A DNA stretch of 64,000 bases from Vibrio marisflavi CECT 7928 (GTDB lineage: Bacteria; Pseudomonadota; Gammaproteobacteria; Enterobacterales; Vibrionaceae): assembly GCF_921294215.1 (NCBI RefSeq), contig NZ_CAKLDM010000002.1, positions 1,116,001 to 1,180,000 on the forward strand. The letters run 5' to 3'. Shown here one piece after another: positions 28,010 through 36,953 of this stretch. The notes below the pieces were generated by a model, which was not told where the DNA came from, searched no databases, and was given only the letters and a program-made list of their open reading frames with translations. Position 1 is the first letter of the stretch; each line of letters opens with the position of its first letter. The translations under genes and the position numbers were made by a program.

Positions 28010-29167
28010 TTAGCCTTTATAGGCTACACCTTCAAAACATAAGTTGAGTAGGTCAACAATTTCGTCTTCTGTTGGTTGTCTAGGGTTGCAACCCGTACAA
28101 GCATCAGCCATGGCGTTTTGAGCCATAGTTCTTACTTTTACTGACCAATCATCAGCATCAACGCCAAACTGTTTAAAGCCATCTTCAATTCCAACCGAAG
28201 AACGAAGCTGCTCAATTCTGCATGCTAGAGATTCAGAGTTATTTTCATCGACTAGTTTAGCTAGCTGAGCATATTTCGCTTCTGACTCCTTAGCATTGAA
28301 ACGAATCACGTTTGGTAGCAAGATTGCATTCGCTCGACCGTGAGGAACGCCAAACATTCCTCCAACTTGGTGAGCCATTGAGTGCACAATACCAAGTAGT
28401 GCATTGGTAAAAGACATACCCGCTAAACATGAAGCATCATGCATTGTTTGTCTAGCATCTAAGTCATCACCATTTTTGCATGCAGTAGGTAAAGTCTTAA
28501 AGATATCAACGACTGCTCTTTCCGCTAAGCTGTCAGTGTAAGCATCAGCTAAAGGTGTGACATAGGCTTCCAGTGCATGTGTTAATGCGTCCATACCAGT
28601 ATTTGCTGTTACGTGTTCTGGCATAGATTTACAAACTTCACCATCAACAATGGCTACATCTGGGCATAATTCATAAGAAACAAGAGGGTACTTCGTACCT
28701 TTTTCGCGATCAGTTATAACAGATACGCATGTTGCTTCCGTACCAGTCCCTGAAGTTGAAGGGATCGCTACGAACTTCGCTTTGTTTCTAAGAGGCTTGA
28801 TTGTAAATGGTGGAATAATATCTTCAAATTTTGTATCAGGATATTCGTAGAACACCCACATTGCTTTTGCTGCGTCGATTGCAGAACAACCACCTAAGCC
28901 AATGATCCAATCCGGTTGGAAAGATTGCATTTCATCAAAGCCACACATGACCGTTTCTATAGAAGGGTCGGCTTCAACACCATCAAATACGTGTACTTCA
29001 AATCCTTTTGAGCGCAATAGTTGCTCAGCTTTATCGATATATCCAGTGCGTCGCATCGAACCTTTGCCGGTGACAATCATAGCTCGCTTACCTGATAGCT
29101 CAGTCAGCTTTTCAAATGTGCCAATTCCATGAAATGTTTTAGAAGGAACGATAAAATTTTCAGCCAT
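28010..29167 (-). CDS. Iron-containing alcohol dehydrogenase
   Basis: 385 residues. NAD-binding motif GLGGCSAIDAAKA, the PSTSGTGTEAT loop, the conserved GMDALTHALEAYVT helix and the metal-binding histidines in HSMAHQVGG and VPHGRANA. The C-terminal TGCNPRQPTEDEIVDLL is typical of this family and of the AdhE dehydrogenase half. Ribosome site AGGAAA. Probably reduces an aldehyde or oxidises a primary alcohol in the cytoplasm; exact substrate cannot be read. Confidence 0.92.
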   Translation of the reverse strand: MAENFIVPSKTFHGIGTFEKLTELSGKRAMIVTGKGSMRRTGYIDKAEQLLRSKGFEVHVFDGVEADPSIETVMCGFDEMQSFQPDWIIGLGGCSAIDAAKAMWVFYEYPDTKFEDIIPPFTIKPLRNKAKFVAIPSTSGTGTEATCVSVITDREKGTKYPLVSYELCPDVAIVDGEVCKSMPEHVTANTGMDALTHALEAYVTPLADAYTDSLAERAVVDIFKTLPTACKNGDDLDARQTMHDASCLAGMSFTNALLGIVHSMAHQVGGMFGVPHGRANAILLPNVIRFNAKESEAKYAQLAKLVDENNSESLACRIEQLRSSVGIEDGFKQFGVDADDWSVKVRTMAQNAMADACTGCNPRQPTEDEIVDLLNLCFEGVAYKG

Positions 29168-29337
29168 AGTAGTTTCCTGAATAATATATGTAGTATCGAT
29201 TTTTTTGAATTTTGACTTTACGTTATTATTACCAGTATTTTAAATATTCAATGGTTAACCTTGGGTTATCGCACAAACTATTAGTAAACAGCATTGTCAA
29301 TAACTACTATATAGAAGTCATCAATAATAAAAGATAG

Positions 29338-29658
29338 CTAAAAGTAGTACTTTGATACTTCTTCTGGAATATCTTGTATCGTATCGCTATTTTTTAAAGA
29401 TACGGGTAGTCGCTTAATTTTCAATTCACCATTATCTATTTGAAAATGTACAACTCTTTCACCTGACAACTCTAGTTCATATTCAATATCAAAGGCTTGG
29501 TAGGTTCCATTGACCTCAAAATCCTCCGTTCGAGCGGTGAAGCTCAATACTTGATGAGAGTTAATCCCGTCATTCAAGAAAATTAAATTATCATTGAAGT
29601 TTATTGTTTTTAATAGTTCGACACATGTTGGTAATGAGTCTAGTGTGATGGTAATCAT
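29338..29658 (-). CDS. Hypothetical small acidic protein
   Basis: 106 residues, beta-rich and acidic, without signal or membrane helix: MITITLDSLPTCVELL..., ending IPEEVSKYYF. Possible GAGAG ribosome site upstream. No recognised family. It is the last complete gene before the dif region. Confidence 0.6.
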   Translation of the reverse strand: MITITLDSLPTCVELLKTINFNDNLIFLNDGINSHQVLSFTARTEDFEVNGTYQAFDIEYELELSGERVVHFQIDNGELKIKRLPVSLKNSDTIQDIPEEVSKYYF

Positions 29659-30519
29659 GGTGAGCTCTCATTTATTAATTCTCGACCTGTGTATGATCCA
29701 CTATAATAAGAAATTGTAAATGTAAAAAACAAACATATTGTCCATTAGTGAAAAATTGGACAATAGATATTGTTATAAACAGATGTACACTTTATAAAAT
29801 TATATAAAAACATAGATCCGTACTGACTACTAATTGGCGTAGAAAAACTGGCAAACTCCTTGATAGAGTAGGGTAGTGAATAAATGTTAGACAGTAGTTT
29901 AAGGGAGCCTTAGATGATTGAGTCGTTTATAAGGGAAATATAGCCTAAGGTTGATTCTGCTCGGTTCTTTGTTTTAAACAGACTTGATACGCGTTAACCG
30001 TAAGATTCTTGAACGTTGTAGTACTAATTTTCGAGCCTCAAAATGAAATTTAAACATGGTTCACGTGCTTCAGTTAGATTGAAACTTGTTAAGTTTGTCT
30101 GCTTAAGAAACAAGAACCTTCATAAAGTATCAGGTTAATGTGACTGCCCATGACGTTTCGTCGAAACAGGAGCTGGCAACAGAGCAACAACGCGGTACTA
30201 GCTTTTTGAATAGTGATTCCAGTGATGATAAAGCTAAGTTAGTTAACAACTATAGACATTGAGTCGACGCACTTAGGCTAGCCAAGACAAGAAGCGACAG
30301 GCTCTCGAAATAAGAATGCTGCGACAATATTGTTGAATTCTACAAGTCAGACACGAGTACCAAAGGGAAAATACTTTATATCTAATAATCAGTAAAATAG
30401 CTGCAAAGCAGATAACTTACTGATTATTAATGTAAATTATATATTTTATGGTAAATGATAGTTATGTTTAATGATACGTTGCCGCTAAAGAGCATAGCAC
30501 CGAGGTATTTACACTTCAT
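29659..30519. other. Gene-poor region flanking dif, possible decayed gene
   Basis: Some 860 bases without an intact ORF. The plus frame 30140-30385 reads like a broken protein (starting VTAHDVSSKQELATEQQ, later VDALRLAKTRSDRL and NIVEFYKSDTSTKGK) with two internal stops; this may be chance or a relic. A 13-bp inverted repeat lies at its end. Confidence 0.4.
30383..30429. repeat. 13-bp perfect inverted repeat near dif
   Basis: TAATAATCAGTAA (30383-30395) and TTACTGATTATTA (30417-30429), 21 bases apart and about 90 bases before dif. It could be a terminator, a protein site or an accessory element. Confidence 0.6.
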
Positions 30520-30547
30520 ATTTAACATAAGATACATAATGCGCACT
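30520..30547 (-). other. dif site (XerC/XerD recombination, chromosome dimer resolution)
   Basis: 28 bp. On the minus strand: XerC arm AGTGCGCATTA, 6-base spacer TGTATC, XerD arm TTATGTTAAAT. The arms match, from memory, those of V. cholerae dif1, and nearly those of E. coli dif (XerD arm identical). The 6-base spacer is canonical. It is the left boundary of the prophage and overlaps the end of the phage repressor gene, so it is a phage-chromosome junction that still looks like a working dif. Confidence 0.93.
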
Positions 30548-30890
30548 GATAGGCGTGAGCAAAATCGGGCATCAGAACCAAGGCCAAACCCGCGCTAGCC
30601 ATTGATATTGCTCGTAATCCTTGGCCGTTAAACTTTTTTGCAATACTTTCCCACATCGCTTTAACTCTAGGGTTTTCGTTGCGGTCTGCATGGCATCCTA
30701 ACAAAGCGATTTCTGGATCGATTCCTGCGCCATCTGCTAGAAATACTGCTTCAGAATCAGATATATACCTTTTCCCATTTCTCATTTCACCGATTCGTTG
30801 CCTCGGTAAATTCAAATCGTGGGCAATCTGCTTATCTTGTACGTAACTTTTTGCCTTTTTGTAGGCATCTAATAATTGATTTTGATACAC
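30522..30890 (-). CDS. Phage repressor-like HTH protein (DUF3693 type)
   Basis: 122 residues from a GTG with ribosome site GGAGG. Helix-turn-helix near the N-terminus (DKQIAHDLNLPRQRIGEMRNGKRYISDSEAVFLA), then a C-terminal hydrophobic stretch (RAISMASAGLALVLMPDFAHA). Its position, divergent from rep, matches CTX-type repressors. The last codons (QCALCILC, stop) are supplied by dif itself, so integration decides the C-terminus. A second copy lies at 47552-47944. Confidence 0.8.
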   Translation of the reverse strand: MYQNQLLDAYKKAKSYVQDKQIAHDLNLPRQRIGEMRNGKRYISDSEAVFLADGAGIDPEIALLGCHADRNENPRVKAMWESIAKKFNGQGLRAISMASAGLALVLMPDFAHAYQCALCILC

Positions 30891-30925
30891 AGCAATTCCT
30901 CCGTTTGATCCAATTCTAGCTTATC

Positions 30926-30968
30926 AGGCATGATTTTCCGTGCTTAACAGGCACAAATATTCGTGCCT
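30926..30968. promoter_or_regulatory. Two tandem operator-like palindromes and rep promoter
   Basis: AGGCAT-N8-GTGCTT (30926-30945) and AGGCAC-N8-GTGCCT (30949-30968) are 23 bases apart, about two helical turns. The second overlaps a perfect -10 TATAAT (30968-30973) that points to rep. This is the expected place for phage repressor operators; which protein binds is inference. Confidence 0.6.
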
Positions 30969-31035
30969 ATAATCCTTTCCATAACAAATTAGCAGACTGT
31001 TCCGAACTGCTATTTAAGGCTAAGGAAATTATTTT

Positions 31036-33054
31036 ATGCGTCGTTGGACTCTAGATTTGGCTACAGGCAAACGTGAGCTCGTTCGTTTTGAACCAGTCAG
31101 CGTGAATCGCCCGTTTACTTCAAGCTCGTATGATTACCAGTTGGATTTAACTAAGCCAATCAAAGACCACCGTCGTCCAGATTATCCTCGCGCATTTCTT
31201 CTTAACCAAAAACCTGACGACGTGATTTATTCTCACGACGTGTCTGACGTTTCGAAAAAAGTTTCTACGAGTCCGTGTTTGAATTTACCGCGTGGCTTCA
31301 AACGCAACGGCGACTTTTGCAAAGACATGCTGCGTGTGTATGCCGATGTGTGTCAGCAAAAAGATTCGGTTGAAGCTGTTCGACAATTACATTCTGCACA
31401 CGAACGTTTAACTCGTCACGGTTACAGCTCGGCCATGGCTGACGATGACATTCGTCGATTAGCCGATACCAAGTCACGCCAGTTTTTAAAATCCGTTCGA
31501 ACTCTGCCAACTGTTGATGAGCAATTTGAAAAAGTTGTCGAGCTTTTAGCTGACTTGGGTTTGGCATTTACCGAAGCTGCCATTAAAAAAGCCACGGACA
31601 ATGACGAATTGTTCTCACTGGTCAATCGTGCGCTCGATGAAAACTGGCTCGTTCGTCAGCTTCGTCGCAAATGTGCTTATGAAGTTGAACAAGTGGCTCG
31701 TGATTTAGCGCTCGTTCAACGCTCAAAACAGATTTATTGCTCGGATTTCTCGTTAAATCGTCACCGTGATCGCCGTAATTCCAACGATATTGCCTTAGAT
31801 AATACGGTCGCATTCGACGAAGAAAACCCCGATAACTGGTTTACTTTAAAGGAGTTATCAGAGAAATCGGTATCAAATCCAAGTATTCGACGCGGTGAAA
31901 TGTTCGTCAGATTGCGTGGATTTGAAGAAATTGCCCAAGAATCCGGCCATGATGCGGTGTTCATTACTACAACTGCCCCATCCCGCTTTCACGCTGTGTC
32001 TAAAGGATCAATCAATAAAAACTGGATCGAAGCTGGCAAACCTGACGCTAAATCTGCTCATCGACACTTAATGTCTGTTTGGCAACAGCTCGGAAAAACG
32101 CTTTCTCAGCATGACATCAAGCTATATGGGATGCGAATCGTCGAACCCCATCAAGATGGCACGCCACATCACCACCTTTTACTGTTTTTGGATCGCAAAC
32201 ACACCAAGTTTGTTGTTTCTGAATTTCGCCGTTTATCGCTTAAAGATTCACCAAACGAAGCCGGAGCTAACCAATATCGGTTCAAATGTGAGCACATTGA
32301 CTGGTCAAAAGGCTCTGCTGTTGGATATGTCGCCAAATACGTCAGCAAAAATATAGATGGCGCGCATATATCGACAGATAAAGATACAAATCTCAACGGT
32401 TTAGACGCTGCGGAACGTGTTGTGACGTGGTCACGTTTAAATAATATCAGACAGTTTCAGTTCATTGGTGGCCCGTCGGTTACCGTTTGGCGCGAGCTCC
32501 GTCGTTTGCGCGAAGAATTTCAAGAGGACGATGCCATGCTCACTGACCTAAGTGAACCTGAACATTTTTTATTAGAGAAAGTTCGCCGCTCTGCAGACGA
32601 AGGCGATTGGAAAGCGTTTTGTTATGCGATGGGTGGCGTTCAAGTGAAACGCAAAGATCAAACCGTGAAGGTTCAATACTCAGTGCCAGACACGATACAG
32701 AAATTGTTGGTGTCTGGTGAGTTCACCCCTACCCGTTTTGGCGACATGGCTCAGGCTCGTGTGAATGGTTTGCTGTTCCGCGACATTTTCTTAGCGACTC
32801 GTTTCCGCAATTGGAAAGTTGAGAACAAAGAACAGTTCTTACGTGCTCAACGCGGAATCATGACCAACGTCGTTGACTACTTCGACGCGCTAGAACGCGA
32901 ACAAGAATATCAACGCATGGCCGACGAACGTTATCAAGAATACGAACACTACGTTGAGCAGTGCGAAGAACTTCAAGCGCTTATTTATTCTGGGCACTTA
33001 GAGATTGATGCGTCCAGTTCGGTGGGCGCAGCCCCGCCGGACTGGATGCATTAA
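31036..33054 (+). CDS. Phage replication initiator, HUH endonuclease
   Basis: 672 residues. The HUH metal motif is PHHHLLLF (H378-H380), with two catalytic-type tyrosines in GYVAKYVSKN (Y431 and Y435): the layout of gpA-like rolling-circle initiators. It would nick the plus-strand origin of the phage to start replication. The N-terminal 250 residues are helical and basic. A decayed partial copy lies at 47948-48370. Start ATG follows TAAGGAAA. Confidence 0.88.
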   Translation: MRRWTLDLATGKRELVRFEPVSVNRPFTSSSYDYQLDLTKPIKDHRRPDYPRAFLLNQKPDDVIYSHDVSDVSKKVSTSPCLNLPRGFKRNGDFCKDMLRVYADVCQQKDSVEAVRQLHSAHERLTRHGYSSAMADDDIRRLADTKSRQFLKSVRTLPTVDEQFEKVVELLADLGLAFTEAAIKKATDNDELFSLVNRALDENWLVRQLRRKCAYEVEQVARDLALVQRSKQIYCSDFSLNRHRDRRNSNDIALDNTVAFDEENPDNWFTLKELSEKSVSNPSIRRGEMFVRLRGFEEIAQESGHDAVFITTTAPSRFHAVSKGSINKNWIEAGKPDAKSAHRHLMSVWQQLGKTLSQHDIKLYGMRIVEPHQDGTPHHHLLLFLDRKHTKFVVSEFRRLSLKDSPNEAGANQYRFKCEHIDWSKGSAVGYVAKYVSKNIDGAHISTDKDTNLNGLDAAERVVTWSRLNNIRQFQFIGGPSVTVWRELRRLREEFQEDDAMLTDLSEPEHFLLEKVRRSADEGDWKAFCYAMGGVQVKRKDQTVKVQYSVPDTIQKLLVSGEFTPTRFGDMAQARVNGLLFRDIFLATRFRNWKVENKEQFLRAQRGIMTNVVDYFDALEREQEYQRMADERYQEYEHYVEQCEELQALIYSGHLEIDASSSVGAAPPDWMH

Positions 33055-33134
33055 TCTCCTTGGACTTGTGTCAATAACTCCCTTTTTGTTTAACCAAACA
33101 GCAAGTAAAACAGGCAAAAAATAGGAAAAACGTT

Positions 33135-33443
33135 ATGAAAATAGAAGGATTAATACTCGATGAATCAGACATTATTCAAGAATCGAAAGTCAATCGCTCT
33201 ACGGGTGAAACTCAGCTTACGGGAAAACTTAACCTCATCACTACCAACCCCACTGACACCATCGAGGTCAAAATCAGCCCCGATTTATGGGCAAAAGGCG
33301 AAGCCGGATCGCTCTTAAAAGGTTTGGTCGGTAAACGTCACCAATTCGACGTCGAATATCGCCAGTTCAGCTTTGGTAATGACGAAGGTAAGCACGTTTC
33401 GCTTAATGGCTTTCATCTATTCAGTTTGCCGAGCGCTAAGTAG
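33135..33443 (+). CDS. Phage ssDNA-binding protein (gpV/RstB-like)
   Basis: 102 residues, beta-rich OB-like composition: KIEGLILDESDIIQESKVNRSTGETQLTGKL..., GLVGKRHQFDVEYRQFSF. Its position directly after rep is that of gene V / rstB in filamentous phages, whose products coat single-stranded phage DNA. Assignment rests mainly on position and size. Confidence 0.7.
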   Translation: MKIEGLILDESDIIQESKVNRSTGETQLTGKLNLITTNPTDTIEVKISPDLWAKGEAGSLLKGLVGKRHQFDVEYRQFSFGNDEGKHVSLNGFHLFSLPSAK

Positions 33444-33452
33444 GAGTTTGCC

Positions 33453-33572
33453 ATGACCGATGCCCAGTTCACGCAGCTCATTGAACACCTAGAGAACTTT
33501 CAATTGATGGTTTTCATTGGGTTGTGTTTCGTGATTTGGGGCATCGGCATGATTTGGGGAGGACAACGATAA
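33453..33572 (+). CDS. Small phage membrane protein (minor coat candidate)
   Basis: 39 residues with ribosome site TAGGAG: MTDAQFTQLIEHLENFQ, then a membrane helix LMVFIGLCFVIWGIGMIWGG. Size and place fit pVII/pIX-type minor coat proteins. It ends directly at the start of the next ORF. Confidence 0.65.
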   Translation: MTDAQFTQLIEHLENFQLMVFIGLCFVIWGIGMIWGGQR

Positions 33573-33689
33573 ATGCTGTCGATTGAGTTTTTGGTCGGGT
33601 CATTCTCGACAGTGTTTATCCTTGGCTTCGCAGTGTCTAAGCAACTGTTGGTGTTTAGGCGTGCAGTCGAGATTTCAACGTCAACTTAA
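33573..33689 (+). CDS. Small phage membrane protein (minor coat candidate)
   Basis: 38 residues: MLSIEFLVGSFSTVFILGFAVSKQLLVFRRA plus a polar tail. One membrane helix with positive residues after it. Starts immediately after the previous stop codon, with GGAGGA inside that gene as ribosome site. Likely pVII/pIX partner; assigned by size and position. Confidence 0.65.
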   Translation: MLSIEFLVGSFSTVFILGFAVSKQLLVFRRAVEISTST

Positions 33690-33707
33690 TAATGTGAGGA
33701 ATACATT

Positions 33708-33938
33708 ATGAACAAACTTAAGCAACATTATGGAAAGTGGTTAGCAGTGGTGACAACTCCTTTTCTTTTCGCACCGATGGCTCATGCAGCCTTGTCTACC
33801 GATGCTCAAGCGGCTGTCGATGCAGTCTCAACAACCGCGTCTGACTTTGTAACCGAAGCGTGGGCAATCGCGATTGTCTGCGTGGTCGGTTTCACCGGCA
33901 TCAAGCTGTTCAAGAAAGCGATCAGCAAAGCGACATAA
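33708..33938 (+). CDS. Major coat protein pVIII
   Basis: 76 residues: signal peptide ending APMAHA, an acidic/alanine-rich segment (STDAQAAVDAVSTTASDFV), a membrane helix, and the basic C-terminus IKLFKKAISKAT that lines the phage DNA. This is the classic gene VIII pattern. Ribosome site GTGAGGA. Followed by a strong terminator. Confidence 0.93.
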   Translation: MNKLKQHYGKWLAVVTTPFLFAPMAHAALSTDAQAAVDAVSTTASDFVTEAWAIAIVCVVGFTGIKLFKKAISKAT

Positions 33939-33959
33939 TCGCTTAGCCTTTCCTATTTT

Positions 33960-33980
33960 GGGCGGTTCGCCGCCCTTTTC
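33960..33980 (+). terminator. Phage terminator after the major coat gene
   Basis: GGGCGG, loop TTCG, CCGCCC (33960-33975), then TTTTC. Filamentous phages place a terminator here to keep pVIII expression high relative to pIII. Confidence 0.9.
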
Positions 33981-34002
33981 TTTTATCGACCAAGGATTGG
34001 TT

Positions 34003-35460
34003 ATGCGAGTTCTTGTTCTTCTCTCCGCACTCTTATCATTTACTGCCAGCGCGACTGTGTATGAATTTGTTGGTTATGGCAATAACCCAAACATTGGACA
34101 AGCGTGTTGGGGACTCAGCGCCGGACAAATCTACGATCCTGTTGGGCTGCCTGATTGTACTGGCACCGTGTATGAAGCCTACGGTCGTCGGTTTGAAATT
34201 ATCTTAGCCAGTGTTGATACCATATACTTTAGTGCGGTGGCGCGTCGTGATGATGGACGAACGTATACGGGTAAAGCGACGGGTAAAGCAACCAACTTAA
34301 CTTGCCAAGCTCCAATGGAAATGCACAACGGAATTTGCCAACTTGTCCCCGATGAAGATAAACCGTTTTGCGATAGACGCTCAACACAAGAAGAACTGGC
34401 CGCGGCCAGTGAAGCGTGCGCCGTATCCGAAGGTATCTTTTCTTCGTCTTGCTCCAATGACAATGAATCGTTATCAATGAAATGTACTCAACCGGAATCG
34501 TGTGTGATTGGCGATCCATCATGGCCAGAGTGCATGTCCGATTTTGACCCCACTGCTCCATTCAACCCGCCGCCATCAGATTTTAATCCCAGTACAGGTA
34601 CAACGGTTGAAAAAGGTGATTCTTACGACAAACAAGAACCCGATACTGTTACCCCAGATTCAACGACAGATACTGGCGTATTGGAAGCGATTCAGAACTT
34701 AAACCGAGATACCAACGCAGGCTTAAGCTCTCTTGACGGCAATCTTACGCAAGGCTTTGCTGACGTCAACACGGCGCTCAATAATATCGATGCAACAAAC
34801 AATGGCATTGGCCAATCGATTGTTGATCAAATGAATCAAGACTACGCCATTTACCAAGGCCAAAAAGACTTGCAGCTTCAAACCACGGGAGCGATTCAAG
34901 CCTACGGAGCTGAAACGGCGGCCGCAGTAAAAGGTACAACTTATGCGGTAAACAATAATACTGACGCAGTGAAGGATAACACTGACGCGATTGGTGAACT
35001 TGGCGACCGCTTAGAATCCAAGCTTGATGAACTCAAACCGTGTGAACCCACTGAGGCCAACAACTATTGCGAAAGTCCGCATGGTTTGGACTCTGGTCTG
35101 GTGACTCAAATCATGCAGGAAATCGACGACCATTCAGAGGCCACACTCGATGGTGTCGAGACGTTATTGGTTGGTGAAGCAACAGACATTGCCACTACGC
35201 CATTAACGGGTGAAGTGGAATCGAACATTTCAGGTGTGGTTGATTCAGTCATGGCTCTCCTACCCGATTACGGAAGCTGCTCTCCACTCAATTTTAATTT
35301 AGGCAGTCGAGTCGTCTCGTTCTCTTGCGATATCTCGGCCACCATCAAAACAATTCTGTCGTTCCTATTTTATTTCTATACCGCGTTATATCTGCTCGAT
35401 GTGCTTTTCAGTGAAGTGACACCAGTGCCAGGTACTCGCCGCGCATCATTAGGGAGTTAA
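34003..35460 (+). CDS. Adsorption/attachment protein pIII
   Basis: 485 residues from ATG 34003 (AAGGATT upstream), chosen because it begins a signal peptide (MRVLVLLSALLSFTASA). N-terminal cysteine-rich domain, proline/threonine-rich spacer (NPPPSDFNPSTGTTVEKGDS), a long helical part with repeated N-T-D-A segments, and a C-terminal membrane helix near the end. This is the pIII arrangement; it should determine host receptor use. The pilus or receptor cannot be inferred. Confidence 0.85.
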   Translation: MRVLVLLSALLSFTASATVYEFVGYGNNPNIGQACWGLSAGQIYDPVGLPDCTGTVYEAYGRRFEIILASVDTIYFSAVARRDDGRTYTGKATGKATNLTCQAPMEMHNGICQLVPDEDKPFCDRRSTQEELAAASEACAVSEGIFSSSCSNDNESLSMKCTQPESCVIGDPSWPECMSDFDPTAPFNPPPSDFNPSTGTTVEKGDSYDKQEPDTVTPDSTTDTGVLEAIQNLNRDTNAGLSSLDGNLTQGFADVNTALNNIDATNNGIGQSIVDQMNQDYAIYQGQKDLQLQTTGAIQAYGAETAAAVKGTTYAVNNNTDAVKDNTDAIGELGDRLESKLDELKPCEPTEANNYCESPHGLDSGLVTQIMQEIDDHSEATLDGVETLLVGEATDIATTPLTGEVESNISGVVDSVMALLPDYGSCSPLNFNLGSRVVSFSCDISATIKTILSFLFYFYTALYLLDVLFSEVTPVPGTRRASLGS

Positions 35461-35462
35461 TT

Positions 35463-35831
35463 ATGGCGATTGCAATTTTACCACTCGTTTCCAGTATTGC
35501 AGGTGCGTTAAGTATTCCCGCGTTAGCGATGTTTTTTGGTAACTTAGCTGCGCAAATGATTGCTTGGTTTGCCGCGAAAGTGACGAAACAAGCAGCGATA
35601 AACTTAACCGTAATTATCATGGTGATTGGATTAGCCGCAGGTCTGGCGGCGGGTATCTATGCGTTATTAACGGGTATTTCCTATCTGACACCACCATTTC
35701 TGAATGAAGCGTTTTCGTTCTTTGTGCCTAACAATGCGGTGCCGTGTTTTAGTGCCTGTATCTCTGCGCGCTTTATGCGTTGGGTTTGGGAATGGCAAGC
35801 GTACGCGATCATGAAAGTGGCAGGTGTGTAG
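35463..35831 (+). CDS. Minor coat protein pVI-like
   Basis: 122 residues, strongly hydrophobic with about three membrane helices (MAIAILPLVSSIAGALSIPAL..., TVIIMVIGLAAGLAAGIYALL). Starts two bases after pIII ends, the usual gene VI place between pIII and zot. Two cysteines in CFSACISARF. Confidence 0.8.
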   Translation: MAIAILPLVSSIAGALSIPALAMFFGNLAAQMIAWFAAKVTKQAAINLTVIIMVIGLAAGLAAGIYALLTGISYLTPPFLNEAFSFFVPNNAVPCFSACISARFMRWVWEWQAYAIMKVAGV

Positions 35832-35833
35832 CC

Positions 35834-36895
35834 ATGGCCGTTTACTTTGTCACGGGTAAACTTGGCGCAGGCAAATCGCTGACTTCTGTAGGCCGAATAC
35901 GCGACGCCTTTTATCGTGGTGTGCCCGTGGCAACGAACTTGGATATTCGTTTAGTGCCGATGCTTGGCAGAAAAACTAAGAAAACACGATTGTTCCGCGT
36001 GCCGGATAAACCTAGCCTTGCGGACTTGGAAGCGCTTGGAAATGGCAATCCCAGTTACGATGAATCGAAAAACGGTCTGCTTGTTCTTGATGAATGTGGT
36101 ACGTGGTTTAACTCCAGAACGTGGAACGACAAATCTCGTCAAGATGTGATCAACTGGTTTCTGCATGCGCGTAAGCTTGGTTGGGATATTATCTTCATCG
36201 TTCAAGATATATCCATTGTTGATAAGCAAGCACGTTTGGCCTTGGCCGAACACACCGTGTTTTGTCGCCGTCTCGATAGAATGCAGATCCCTATTTTATC
36301 GGCACTGATTCGAACCATTAGCCTTGGCGTGATTAAACTCAAGCTGCCTAAATTGCATGTGGGCATTGTGAAATATGGTGATAGTTCGCAGTCGATAACC
36401 GTTGATAAATGGATGCTTTGGGGCAGTGATTTATACGCTAGTTACGACACAAAACAAGCCTTTTCCGACCACTACAACAAAGGCACATACAGCGTTTTAC
36501 CCACTTGGTACACACATGGACGCTACAGTGTCACGTTAACCCTGAGAAATGTTATGCGCTTAACTAAAATCTACGCGCGGAAGTTCTCGCGCTTTACCAT
36601 GTTTACCCTCGGTGCCCTTCTCTCGCTTGGCGTCTCGCTCTACTTTTCACCCAATACCGAAGTGAGCCAAACTACTGAACCCATCACCAAAACAGTCAAA
36701 CGACTCGATTTATCGGGCTATACAATCGCTAGCTATATGAATGCGCCCAATCGCCCTTTGTCATTTGAGTTAGACAACAATGGCAAGCGTATTAGCAGTG
36801 TTCAGCTTCTAGAGCTTGGGTACACATTCAACAACAGCTCTCGATGCTCAATCACCATCAGCCAAGGTAGCCACCATGAAAAACTGCACTGCTAA
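35834..36895 (+). CDS. Phage assembly ATPase pI (Zot family)
   Basis: 353 residues from ATG 35834. Walker A GKLGAGKS at the N-terminus and Walker B LLVLDECGTW. One membrane helix (about 270-290) and a periplasmic C-terminal tail with two cysteines. Zot/pI proteins drive phage extrusion through the inner membrane together with pIV. The longer in-frame start at 35780 would overlap the pVI gene. Confidence 0.92.
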   Translation: MAVYFVTGKLGAGKSLTSVGRIRDAFYRGVPVATNLDIRLVPMLGRKTKKTRLFRVPDKPSLADLEALGNGNPSYDESKNGLLVLDECGTWFNSRTWNDKSRQDVINWFLHARKLGWDIIFIVQDISIVDKQARLALAEHTVFCRRLDRMQIPILSALIRTISLGVIKLKLPKLHVGIVKYGDSSQSITVDKWMLWGSDLYASYDTKQAFSDHYNKGTYSVLPTWYTHGRYSVTLTLRNVMRLTKIYARKFSRFTMFTLGALLSLGVSLYFSPNTEVSQTTEPITKTVKRLDLSGYTIASYMNAPNRPLSFELDNNGKRISSVQLLELGYTFNNSSRCSITISQGSHHEKLHC

Positions 36896-36953
36896 TGAGT
36901 CCACACTTAAGCTCGCTTGTCAGATTCAAATGGTTTCAAATTTGATTCTGATA

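Noticed and set aside
30140..30385. Broken reading frame with protein-like composition before dif
   Set aside because: Two internal stops in 82 codons is no better than chance; kept only as a remark in the intergenic entry.
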